From Siniperca chuatsi (Eukaryota; Chordata; Actinopteri; Centrarchiformes; Sinipercidae), in assembly GCF_020085105.1 (NCBI RefSeq), contig NC_058046.1:9012175-9076174 (forward strand): a stretch of DNA of 64,000 bases, in the 5' to 3' direction. Within the stretch, counting starts at the first letter, position 1; every line of letters starts with the position of its first letter. The notes below the pieces were generated by a model. That model saw nothing but the letters and a program-made list of their open reading frames with translations. It was not told where the DNA came from and searched no databases. Positions 13,086 to 23,108 of this stretch are shown here, piece after piece. The translations under genes and the position numbers were made by a program.

Positions 13086-14079
13086 GCTCTCGAACAGACC
13101 ACAAAGAATGCTCTCGACAGATCGCTAAGACCTGCGAGGTGACAGTCACGTGACCCACACACACAGCCAAAGGCATCTGTTGACTACCTTTCGGTAGTCT
13201 TGCTGTCTTGACTACTTGTCCTGCAGAAGAAGGTTAACAGGAAAGAAGCGGATAACGCAACCGTCCTTGATAAGTAAAACTTTCTACAGCAAAAAGAAAA
13301 AAGCAGTAAAACTTCCGCATTTCTTTATTCTTTCAACTCTTCAGTTTGACAAATTGTGATTTGAACAATGCAAAAATCTAAAAATGATTAATCATGATTG
13401 TGGTAGAAAATGTATGAAAGAATATACTGTATGATTTGTGCATTGTCATGGTTAGGTGACCTGAGAGTCCTTCACTCTTGGCATGTTTTAAGCTAGGAGG
13501 CTCTGGGTGTCCGGAGGTAAAGATAAGACTAAGACCTTGGAGATGTTCCGACTCTCATGATAATAATGGATGAGAAATAGTCTTGACCGAGGGTTGCACA
13601 CACATTGTCTACCTCCTCCCTCGTGGCGTGATTGTACATGCATCCAGGTACCATATAAAGCTGAGTGAAATGTAAGGAGGCTTTAAGTTTTTGGTACTGA
13701 CTGTGTCCATGTATGCAAGCTGTACCAAGATCTTCTCTGATATCAGATTTGTGTTGAATAAACTTGTTCTGTATATTCAAGTAAGGACAACTGAGGTTCA
13801 TCGAGGTTATTCTTCATCAAAGTGAAGCTTTGAAAGAAAGTACAAGTTTTTCCTCATCAATGATCATGAAAGAAACAGAGCTAACCACCCACCAAATTAT
13901 GAATAATCATGGATGAATGAGATTTTGGAAACAACACTGAAGGAGCAATTCAACATTTTTCTGTCTTACAGTTCTATTATTACAGAATTTTCTTCTAATT
14001 CTTGGATTTGTTGCCTTAAGGCCAGCAAAATGTTCAGCTACACCTCTTGTTACGACCGCAGGCATCATCCTAAGTAGCT

Positions 14080-14160
14080 GTCCAACTCTGCCCATTGGGA
14101 TGCGTTAGGCGCAGACCAAGCAATGTTTTCAGTCCAACCCCCTGCAGTCGCAGGATCCAC
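14080..14160 (+). repeat. direct repeat pair, copy 1
   Basis: CCAACTCTGCCCATTGGGAT, then GTTAGGCGCAGACCAAGCA and CCCCCTGCAGTCGCAGGATCC. It is repeated with substitutions at 14718-14803. Confidence 0.7.
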
Positions 14161-14717
14161 CACCACCGGTACCTCAACCCCACCCACTGTGGCAGCATAA
14201 GGCCCAGCAGCAGTCCTGGCCTCAATCTGCAGTCAGACCGAAATACACAAAAAAATTAACTCACCTGGTGTGGCCAAAAGCAGGGGGGAGGGCAGGAAAT
14301 ACCGTGAGTACGGTAGTTAACATAAACTAGCATGGCTAGCAGGCCAACCACAACACTGCATAAAGATGAATTATACAACTTTACTGTCATTTAACCTCTG
14401 TCACTGTCCCTGCACTCACTGCATCACAGCATTCCTTCTTCTCTGCTGCTTGTATTTTATATTGCCATATAGTTATAAAACAAGAAAATAAACAAACAAT
14501 TTCCGGAATATTCCCACCCCCTCTCTCAAATCGATTGGACATTGGAGAGCCTTGCGATTTCACGTGTCCTGATTTAATCTGATTGAACTCTGTGCGAAGC
14601 AAAGACGACAGGTCAAATTGTGACCGTTCCCCGTTCCACATAAAAATGAATGGGAAGCAAAATCTGGTCTGACTGTTCCATCATCCATTGTGGTAACTCG
14701 GCCCTTCCTCCAGGGGT

Positions 14718-14803
14718 GTTCCAACTCTTCCCATTGGGGTGCCATTAGGCCCCTCCCCAAGCAGAATTTATAGCCCCACTCCCTGCAGTGGTAGCAGGCT
14801 CTA
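14718..14803 (+). repeat. direct repeat pair, copy 2
   Basis: CCAACTCTTCCCATTGGGGT, then CATTAGGCCCCTCCCCAAGCA and CACTCCCTGCAGTGGTAGCA. Same orientation as the copy at 14080, about 640 bp away. Confidence 0.7.
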
Positions 14804-15009
14804 GACCCAATATGATGTGTGTCCTTTACACAGTGGGTGCATACTACAGACAGAAGTAAGTAAGTAATCAGGGTACAGTAGCTGGGGTGTGCCAAAATTG
14901 CTGCTTTTTTATAGAGTTGAAGCACATAGATGGTGCATCTTGATGCATTGAGGTGCATCACTGATGCATCAACTCACAACGACACACAACAATACATAAC
15001 CGGTATGTT

Positions 15010-15400
15010 TCCTTCCACAGTTGAAGCACTTAAAGGAGTTTAAGTGTCAATTCAAATGTTTCAAATGAGGTGTAAACAATGAACTTGTCAGTTGAAGTGA
15101 AAGCAATGGAAGCAATTGACATGTCAGTTAAAATGCACACACTGAAATAAGCTGAGGTTTCAGTTGAAATGAATGTGTTGAAAGCACTTGCAATCAGACA
15201 AAATTGAATCACTGAATGCAGTTGCAGTGTCATTTGAAGTATAAGCAAATGTCAGATAAAGTGTAAGCAGCGTAAGTAGTTCAAATGTAGATGCTGTAAG
15301 CAGTTGGAATGTCAGTTGAAGTGTAAGTTGTTGAACTGACGGTTGGTATGTAAGAACTGAAAGTGGCTGAAATGTAATTTTGAAGTAAGAATGTTGAAAA
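15010..15400 (+). repeat. degenerate minisatellite
   Basis: Many imperfect copies of a unit resembling TGTCAGTTGAAGTGTAAGCA with spacers of variable length (for example at about 15087, 15125 and 15311, with degenerate forms between). AT-rich, with no long ORF that looks real. Confidence 0.7.
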
Positions 15401-15782
15401 AACAGCTGAACTGGAAGCTTCAAATTGCCAGAATCCAAAATTGTGCTTGTTGGGGGTAATGATAGCCATGCTGTCGACTGCCTTTCACCCAAAGGCATGC
15501 GGGGTTGGCTTAATGACCTTGTTTACTAACAAAGACCACGCTAATTGTGCGAAATGAAAGGTTGTTTATTCGGATTGTCAACAGGATGAGGAAAGGATAG
15601 GATGAGGGTCGTGTTTGGTGGGCAGATTAGGGTCGAGGGATCATGGGGATCAACAGGGATCAATTAGAGTAATGGGCTAGGAACCCGGGGGTCGAGACTC
15701 GGGGTGGGGGCACATCTCGATGAGCTTCTGTTTCATAATCCCCCTGAGGTTCCTATAAAAGAAGAATTACTTAGATGGAAAT

Positions 15783-15913
15783 ATTAACCCTAACACACGT
15801 CTTTGATGGTGGGAGGAAACCGGACCGCACAGTGGAAACCCACACGAACACGGGAAGAACATGCAAACTCCGCACAGAAAGGACCTGGGACAGTCGAGGT
15901 TCGAACCCAGGAC
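15783..15913 (-). mobile_element. tRNA-derived SINE fragment
   Basis: Read on the minus strand it begins GTCCTGGGTTCGAACCT (a tRNA B-box, GGTTCGAA), then TTTCTGTGCGGAGTTTGCAT, GTTCTTCCCGTG and CGGTTTCCTCCCACCATCAA, the conserved body of a well-known fish SINE. The A-box side is missing, so the copy is truncated at its 5' end. Confidence 0.7.
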
Positions 15914-16422
15914 GAAAGAGAATGTATGAACATATATAAATATGAAGGAAGAAGTCACATCATAAATACATGCATACTTCATTTTTGTTTTCTTGGGAAC
16001 TTAATTATCATGTCAGAGTCACCGTTTTCTGACCAAAGTTATCATATTTCATCACTTTTATCAACCTTTTCTACTGCATAATTTGTTATTGTCAGCTAAA
16101 TCTGTACAAAGTTGTGCATACAAATAGATTCCACTCCTGTATACTTTTACCCTTCCTGTTTATTCATTTTATATAAAAACTTTTCAAGTTGCCAGTGTCA
16201 TGCCATTTCATATCAAGTACATTAATATCATCATTACATATTAACATTTATCACAGAAAACTTGAGAGAATTTGAATATTTAGAAGTTCTCTCTTGTGGT
16301 TTTTTTATGTACATTATAGCAGTGGAGGAATATTATTTTATATATTTTCATTGACAAATTTCAGTCCCATTTCATGACATTAAAGATACAGAGATGTAGT
16401 GAATGTTTGGTTAATAAATGTC

Positions 16423-16428
16423 TTTATT
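16423..16428 (-). terminator. candidate polyadenylation signal AATAAA for the internexin gene
   Basis: AATAAA on the minus strand, 1.68 kb after the stop codon. A second AATAAA lies nearer at 16547-16552. Without transcript data I cannot say which is used. Confidence 0.4.
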
Positions 16429-18106
16429 TGGCTTTGAGAGAAATATCACTGCATGAGATAGCAGCACATACAGTCACAGTTGTATAGCAGAGGTCTGGAA
16501 AGTGTCAGCCTCCTCAGAAACAAGTGAGATGCAAGTGAAAACATGTTTTATTTTAACTTTCAGTCATGGTTAAGGCAAGTTTTTTAATTGAACACACAAC
16601 AAGCAAAAATCTATCCCATCCAGCAGATATTCAAGCTCCAAGAGTCAGGCCATGCATTCATGCCCATTGGTTGATTCATTCGTCAAAAAGAAAAACCCAG
16701 GGGCTAAAATTATGAACAACAGTGAAATAAAACCGTTGGGGCAAAGAGATAGAGGGGGTTATGGTGAAAATAGCCCTTATATTCCACTCTGTACCATATA
16801 GCCACGACCCCTGCGGCATCTGCCCCACCTGCCACTTACAGTCTGAGCTGAGGGCTGTCAGTGTCATCATCAGCTGCCTGACACCCTCGTTTACCTTCAT
16901 CTTGTTTCCTTTTTCCAGCTAAACTAAACAAAAGCACCACTACTTTTGTATGATGAGAAAGAAAAAAGGTTGGTTTTCTCTAAAAATTAAGGGAAAGAAA
17001 TTAAGGAAGGAGACTTGCAGATAAATATTCATCTCTGACAGGCGAGATGGCTGATAAATTCATCGACAAATGAATCAGTCAAAGGGGGGAAAATTCATAT
17101 TCCCAAAAAATTATATATAGCGACAATTTAAACTCTACATTTTTCATTCCCAAAGATGCACTTCCTCGTGGAGAAGCTGCAGCACTCCTCCTTTCCAGCA
17201 ACTGAAAATACCACCTACCCCAACACATTTGTATATACAGTTTCTCTGAGCTCTGAGTTGCTGTGCTGTGACACTTCAGTGAACTAAAGAGAATGAAAAG
17301 GGGCTTGAATGGTTAGTGGTATATTTAATTTTTTCGATGAGATGCAAAACTAAGTGGAGAGTAATGAGAGTAAGGAAAGGAGTGGAAGAAAGCGGGGAGT
17401 GATAAGCATTCACCTGCTGTGGGAAATGTGGGGTTGGAGAGTTCAAATAGAAGCAGTTTTTCCTCGAAACGTTCCTGTATAACAAGCCGACATTCAGGAA
17501 TGAGCTGGTAGAGCTTCGGTCTAAGATGAAATCTTTTACTTACAGTACTCCCCAACTTTTATATGTAAAAATCAAATAGCACCGTAAAAGTTGGTCTGGC
17601 TGTTACTCATGATCCAAGATCTGTGCGTTTATCTTAAAGTCTGTGTGCTGACAAAATTGTTACTTTCAAGGTTTTGATTGCTCTTACTGTGAGTATTGAT
17701 CATTAATGGCACATTTAGTGTTGCTCATATGAGGAAAAATCATCCGTTTCAAACTTAGGAAACTTTGTGACATCATGCTAGCTTTCTGCACGTCTCTCTG
17801 CACTTGCGTGATGTAAAATCATGACGACCTCTGCAGAGTATGTAAATGATTTAAACTCTTCTGCTATTGTAATACATATATTCCCTTCTAAAGCTCCTTC
17901 TCCATCTAGTAAAGTTTGTACTAATCACTTCTTAATTACGGAGCAAACAGAGACAGAAAAACACAGTAGGTGTGACGCATCAGGAGTGTGCTGAATTGTG
18001 TGTGTTTGTATGTGACAGAGATGATGTGAACAGGGACCAGATGCATATAAGTGATTGATGGGATGAGGAATGTGTTTTTGATAATGATGATGTTGACACA
18101 AGCAGT

Positions 18107-18479
18107 TTAGCTCTTGCTGTTCTTGCCGGTGGGGCTCTCCTTCTTCTCCTTCTCCTTCTCCTTCTCTTTCAGCTTCTCCTCCTCCTCCTCCTCCTCCTCC
18201 TCTTCCTCCTCCTCTCCCTCCTCCTCTCCCTCACCCTCCTCCTGGCCATCTCCCTCCTCTCCCTCTTCTCCCTCCTCGCCCTCCTCCTTGTTCTCCTCTC
18301 CCTCGCCCTCCTCCTCTTCTTCCGCCTCCTCTTCCTCCTCCTCAGGCTTGGCTCCAAACTTCCTGTAGGCTCCAAGGGAGTAGGTGCGGGCTGACATGTA
18401 GGACAAGCCTGGGTAGCCGGACTGGACCATGGCGCCGCCAATGGAGCTGAGGCGACACTCCTCGCCTTCCAGCAGCTTC
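18107..18479 (-). CDS. ina: internexin exon 4 (rod end and Glu-rich tail)
   Basis: Acceptor CTGTGCAG|GAAGCT. Encodes [12 protein letters not shown], the tail segment [20 protein letters not shown], then about 60 residues dominated by Glu with some Gly, a short [13 protein letters not shown] block and the terminus GKNSKS. Stop TAA 18107-18109. Confidence 0.93.
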
Positions 18480-21400
18480 CTGCACAGACAGAGAGAGGGA
18501 GACAGATGGGGGACAAGAGATGACGTCGCCTCTAGTCTGGTTTTGTTACTATTATTATCCCAGTGTATCTCTCCTCAGAGATCTAATGCCACTGGAGTAT
18601 CACCTCTGCTGTCTGTTTTGGTTTATTTGCCCAGAACATTATCACAATTGCTGAGTTAGATTTTTAAGGTAAGGTTTCACATTGTATCACTTCCGTTCAT
18701 CTATCTTATTACAGTGGAAAAACAACTGATGCATTTGCATCAAAGAGGGACTATCAGATCAATGCAAGTGTTTTAAACCACACTTTCCAAATGGAAAAGA
18801 GTTTAATTTTTTATATATATTATTATTTTGAGGGATTTTGCCTTTATTGGACAGTTTACTGCGTAGATATAGAGGAACTGTGGGGAAAGAGAGAGGGTAT
18901 GACATGCAACAATGGTGCCTGGCAGGAATCATGCATAGCGGTTACTATGCATCTTAAAAACTAGGCCACCAGACGCCCCAGAAGAGTTTAACTCTAAAAA
19001 TACTTCAAATAAATGTTGGAGTATTTCCCAGGACACTTGTAAAGATAATATCAGCTGAAAACTTCTTGTCTCAAAAATTTAAAACTTTAAACTTTTTAAA
19101 CTTTACACAACTAAAACATTTGACAACCCTGCCAGTCCAGTGGATTTTGAAAAGGTTTCTGTAAGCCAAGATAGTGGATGTAATGTATCCATTAATTTTC
19201 TTCATATGAATATTTAAAATAAGCAAGGGATGGGGGCATGTATTGCACAAAAAGTAAAAGCTAACACTTAAATTCAGGTTAGTTCAGTCTCCCAAACTGA
19301 TTACTGCTGTAATGCTTGGAATGTAGCCAACCTGTAGGCAGCGATCTCAATGTCCAGCGCCATCTTGACGTTCAGCAGGTCCTGGTATTCACGCAGGTGA
19401 CGGGACATTTCTCCTTTGGTGCTGCGCAGGGCAGCCTCCAGCTGCTGAATGGTATCCTATACACACACACACAATCATATTATGAAATGCTAATAATTTT
19501 GTCATGCTCTTATGAATAGATAATGTGTCACCTTTGTCTTGTCACACTGAACAAGGAATGCATTCATTTAAAATATTAGTGATTCACAAAAGACGCTCCT
19601 CTAATTACATATCCCAGATTGTGTCCTTCATCATTGTCACCCATGCAGAGTGTCCTTAAGTTAAACTGATGAGTCTGATATCTCTGGCAGAATGCAAGAC
19701 TATTGTAAATTCTGTGGTAAATAACCTCATTGTCAACTGTCTCTGTTATTAGCTTACGTTTAGCTTTATGAGACATATGGCTTGTATTATTAACTGTTTT
19801 TTGTATTGTTTTAACTGTTGCCTGATTTTTGTTTGTTTTGTCAGAAACTTTGTATGCTGCCATCTTGGCCAGGGCCCCCTAGCAAACAGGTTTCCAACCT
19901 CAATGAGACTTACCTGGTTAAATAAAGGTTAATTAAATCATAAAACAAAATTTAAAAAATAACAAAATCTTGCTACCCTGTGTCATTTACGTACCTGCAT
20001 CTCTCCGATTTCATTGTTATGGCGATCCTCCATCTCGGCAATCTGCCTCTCCAGGGCCTCATTGTGGCCCCTGAGGGCCTCGATCTCCAGGGTGCGGGCC
20101 TGCACCTGCCTGCGGTACTCACTCAGCTCTTCCTTCGAGTGCTTGATGGAGTCCTGGTTGCGGGCAGCCGCCTCGGTCACGCTGGCAAACTTGGAGCGGT
20201 ACCAATCCTCTGCCTGGGCCTGGTTCCTGGCCGACAGGTTCTCATACTGAGCCCGGATGTCCTTCAGGGCAGCAGTAAGGTCCGGTTTGCTCATGTCCAT
20301 CTCCACTGACACCTGGACGTAGGAGAGAGAATAATGGAAAGGCACCGTATAGTATGAGTACTCATTATTTGTAGGTTATCTGTAAATATATGCGGTACTA
20401 TTTAAAACTTTAGTAATCAATAATCCTCATATTTTCAAGGAATACACACTATATGTATGTGAGCATACATTTAGAAAACTGCATATTTGAAAAAAAAGCC
20501 TTTGATGATGTTGGAAATATTTTTCTGTGCTATAGTTAGACTGTATTTCTCCTGGTGACATGTACATATATGTATAAGGTGAGCAGTATGTTGATGAGCT
20601 GCTGCAGGACTGATGAATCGACTGCTGACTCAGGCTTCACTGTTGGAGAAAGCTGTGCTGTCAATAGCTTACATAGCAATAATATTCCCTGCAGGGAAGA
20701 GGAGAAACCCTGGAGAAATCTACCCAGCAAACCATCACTCAACTACATGACTTACTTAACACCACTTCACATTCAATTAATTGATTTATGCTCAAAGTTG
20801 CAGTGAAAATTGCTGCTGCCCTTATTCACTTTATGTATTTGCTTTGCATCTTTTTCGTTTGCTCCTTCTGCAACATGATGATCTCCAATACTGTTCCATA
20901 CATAATAGCGCCATTAAAAACTCTGGCTACCTCGAGGAGCTTCTGTATTTGTACACAAATCGATATTATTGATTTTGTTTTTGAAATCAACAGCGTCCTC
21001 TGCTCGCGCGCGTGTACGCTCAGGGCAAGACATGCCAAAAGTTTTTTATCAAACTTTGACAGTATTTTCACTGTTGTGCTGCTGTTAAAACAATTTAGCT
21101 TGAAATGTAACGTCGCGCGAAAGCAATTGCTAGTGTACCTCACAGGGTTGGTCCTGCCTGCTGCCCCTTGGGACGACCACACCCTTGGATTATGCGCTAT
21201 TTCTACGCATTTTTTCTCCCTCCCTCCCTCGCCCCTCTGCCCCCTTTCCTCGCCTCGCCTATTGAAAACATTGGCCATTATCCCCAAAATATTAGCTAGC
21301 TAATGGCGGGGCTGACAGTAGCCTACCCGAAGTTCATAATGACCTTGTTGCACAAAGCTTATTTATATTTGAAGAGACACCCCTGTAGCATGATACTCGC

Positions 21401-22965
21401 ATAATATTCCCACAGAGAATACAGTTTTACGACATAGCCTACTTCGTACACATTGGCATCGACGACCGGTACCTACTTGCGAAAAAAGGCACACTCTTTC
21501 AGCCTAAACATCTTAAAGTTTGCACGGGGGCGTGACGAAGCGCGCGGGACGCTGCAGGGACGCTCGAGACCCCAGATTCATGAGAGGAGGAGGGAGGGAC
21601 AGCGCATGGTGCTGAAACGGAACTGCAGCGCCATCAATTATCCAGTGCGCAGTGTTCAGTTTGAGGAGGACGCAGTATGTCGTGCATACAGAAAAACGGT
21701 TCAAGATTGCTATTATACTTTAAAAATGTAAAAAAAAAAAAAAAGATAGCAGGTTATTGAATTCCTGGACTATGCGGGAAACTTACTAATATAGAAACAG
21801 TAGCCTATATAAACAGTTGTAGTGGACCTGCGTAACCAATTTTGAATACTGCGTACTGCGTATTTGACTTTAAATACGTATTTATATTATTATCGGTGTA
21901 TAGGTAATCTATCTGGTGATTCTATAATACTATTTACGGTATTATAGGGGTGTTAAAGTCTAGTGAAGCCATTACATGGAATAGCCTCCCATCAAGTTTG
22001 ATACGGTCACTGTAAAGTCAGTCCACAAGCCTCGGTCCCTGTAACAATATTATAGTGATATGTTGGCTTATGGTAAAACATGTATGGATATGACTTTGAA
22101 AACTGAAGGCCATGAGGATTGAGGAATATTAGAGTGTTTGTGGCAGTGTGACATTGAAAACTATAGTGTTGACAATAAATCTGACAAGTGGACCAAAGTA
22201 CCACCTGTCAGTGTATGGACCTACGGGTCATCAGAACACTCGGGATGAACTTGTGGCCTGAGGACGCCTGCAGCTCTGCGCTCCTCCAGAACTTTCCAGA
22301 GACTCCACTTTCTTCTCCAGCTCCAGGCGCGCCATGGTGGCGTCGTCCACGTCCTTCCGATAGCCCTTCAGGGTGTTCTCCGCCTCCCCGCGCAGCCTGG
22401 TCTCCTCCTCCAGCTTCTCCCTCACTCGCTCCAGCGTGTCGTTCATCTGCACGCAGTCGAGGTGCATCTGGCTCTTCTCGTGCGTCAGCTCTTCCACGCG
22501 CGCCCGCAGCTCGCGGATCTCCTGCTCGTACAGCTCGTGCAGGCGCGAGGGCTCGTTGTTGCGCTGCCGCAGCAGCGTGACCTCTGCCTCCAGGACTTTA
22601 TTCTGCTGCTCCAGGTTGTGCACTTTCTCAATGAAGGACACGAACCGGTCATTGAGGCCCTGCAGCTGCTCCTTCTCGTTGGTGCGGATGATCTTGAGCT
22701 CGTTGGTGACCGCGGTGGACTGGGTCAGGTCCATCATGGAGTCCGGCATGGAGGAGTAGACGCGGCCGGGCGCCGCTGTCCTGCGGTAGGTAGTAGAGGA
22801 CATCACGGAGGGGGAACCATAGGTGCGGTGGGTGTTGCGGTATCCCGCAGAGTGCAGGCGGGACGGGCTGCTGCTGCTGCCCAGACCCACGCGGCCGGAC
22901 CGGGGGGCATCTCCGAAGATCTTCCGATAGGAGCTGCTGCTGTAAATGTCGCTGGAGTAACTCAT
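18107..22965 (-). CDS. ina: type IV intermediate filament protein, alpha-internexin / gefiltin-like, four exons
   Basis: Neuronal intermediate-filament subunit. Exons: 22240-22965 (3' end uncertain), 19995-20312, 19332-19456, 18107-18479; about 513 aa if spliced as given. Head: [19 protein letters not shown], close to human INA (SSSSYRKVFGD). Coil 1[19 protein letters not shown] (residues 91-108). Coil 2: [16 protein letters not shown] onward; rod end [18 protein letters not shown]. Tail: [13 protein letters not shown], then a long Glu-rich stretch ending GKNSKS. Introns after ...GEMQ and after ...AAYR are the classic type IV positions. Odd: after KVESL (residue 223) homology is lost. The expected end of coil 1B and linker L12 (about 26 residues, of the kind LLDEIAFL...AELQ) is replaced by a non-helical, Ser/Gly/Pro-containing stretch before an extra intron. 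A frame-shifted remnant coding AELQAS remains at about 22260-22277. nefl-like naming is possible because the tail is neurofilament-like. Confidence 0.82.
18157..18345 (-). repeat. purine-rich low-complexity coding tract (GAG/GAA)
   Basis: GAG/GAA codon repeat encoding the acidic tail; almost pure polypyrimidine on the plus strand. Long ORFs on the other strand and in other frames here are low-complexity shadows. Confidence 0.9.
18823..18980 (+). mobile_element. fish interspersed repeat (tRNA-like SINE or related)
   Basis: TTTTGAGGGATTTTGCCTTT, then TTGGACAG, GGTATGACATGCAACAA and the end CCACCAGACGCCCCA are the diagnostic blocks of a very common percomorph repeat. Lies in internexin intron 3. 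Confidence 0.6.
19332..19456 (-). CDS. ina: internexin exon 3
   Basis: Acceptor GTGTGTGTGTATAG|GATACC (a UG run in place of a normal pyrimidine tract), donor TACAG|GTTGGC. Encodes [17 protein letters not shown] and [18 protein letters not shown]. 125 nt, phase 0 to 2. Confidence 0.93.
19846..19950 (+). mobile_element. LINE 3' tail
   Basis: CTTGGCCAGGGCCCCCTAGC, then CTCAATGAGACTTACCTGGT and TAAATAAAGGTTAATTAAAT resemble the 3' end of a common teleost LINE. Located in internexin intron 2, just downstream of exon 2. Confidence 0.65.
19995..20312 (-). CDS. ina: internexin exon 2 (coil 2)
   Basis: Good acceptor (TTCTCTCTCCTACGTCCAG|GTGTCAG), donor ATGCAG|GTACGT. Encodes [20 protein letters not shown] to [10 protein letters not shown], 106 codons, phase 0 at both ends. 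The 3' end matches the type IV intron position. Confidence 0.93.
20313..22239. other. unexpected 1.9-kb intron or insertion in the internexin rod
   Basis: Separates coil 1B from coil 2 at a place where mammalian NEFL and INA have no intron. No exon encoding the missing end of coil 1B was found on the minus strand. Right part is CpG-containing (about 21000-21700). Confidence 0.6.
22240..22965 (-). CDS. ina: internexin exon 1 (head, coil 1A, coil 1B)
   Basis: ATG at 22965-22963; open to a TGA at 22231. Convincing homology runs to KKVESL at 22297. The exon end at 22240 is my best phase-0 guess (CGA|GTGTTC), but that donor is weak. The last 19 residues (ESSGGAQ...SSSR) do not resemble any filament rod. 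Confidence 0.7.
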
Positions 22966-23100
22966 GTTTCCTTTACCTTGACGGTGTCCGGTCCCACTGC
23001 TCTGTACGGGAGAGGGAGTGTGTGTGGAGTTCAGGAGTGTGTGAGGGTGAGTGTGTGAGAGCGAAAGTGAGATGCGAGTGATGTCTGGCCAGGACAGATG

Positions 23101-23108
23101 CTTTTATA
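23101..23108 (-). promoter_or_regulatory. TATA box of the internexin gene
   Basis: TATAAAAG on the minus strand, 136 bp before the ATG, which predicts a start near 23070 and a 5' UTR of about 105 nt. The region between is GA/CA-rich. Confidence 0.6.

Larger units (their letters stand above)
9384..16400. other. intergenic DNA between cds2 and the internexin gene
   Basis: No gene recognised on either strand. Holds a (GT)n run at 10463-10503, a GC-richer patch at about 12200-12830 with overlapping short ORFs in several frames but no protein family I recognise, a MITE copy near 12981-13085, a duplicated segment at 14080/14700, a degenerate minisatellite at 15010-15400 and a SINE fragment at 15783-15913. 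Confidence 0.55.

Noticed and set aside
14560-14961. 133-aa minus-strand ORF with several Cys and His
   Set aside because: Overlaps the duplicated repeat segment, has no spaced zinc-finger pattern and no family resemblance.
15898-15913. tRNA-like B-box, considered as a tRNA gene
   Set aside because: No A-box or cloverleaf; it continues into a SINE body, so it is a SINE fragment.
18114-18516. Ser-rich and Arg-rich ORFs over 80 aa overlapping the filament tail
   Set aside because: Other frames of the GAG/GAA repeat; the frame continuous with the rod end KLLEGEE is the true one.
20788-21303. 171-aa plus-strand and 153-aa minus-strand ORFs facing each other
   Set aside because: Mutually antisense, within the internexin intron, low-quality composition, and neither supplies the missing coil 1B residues.
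22462-23058. 198-aa plus-strand ORF
   Set aside because: Antisense of internexin exon 1, open because of its GC-rich codons.
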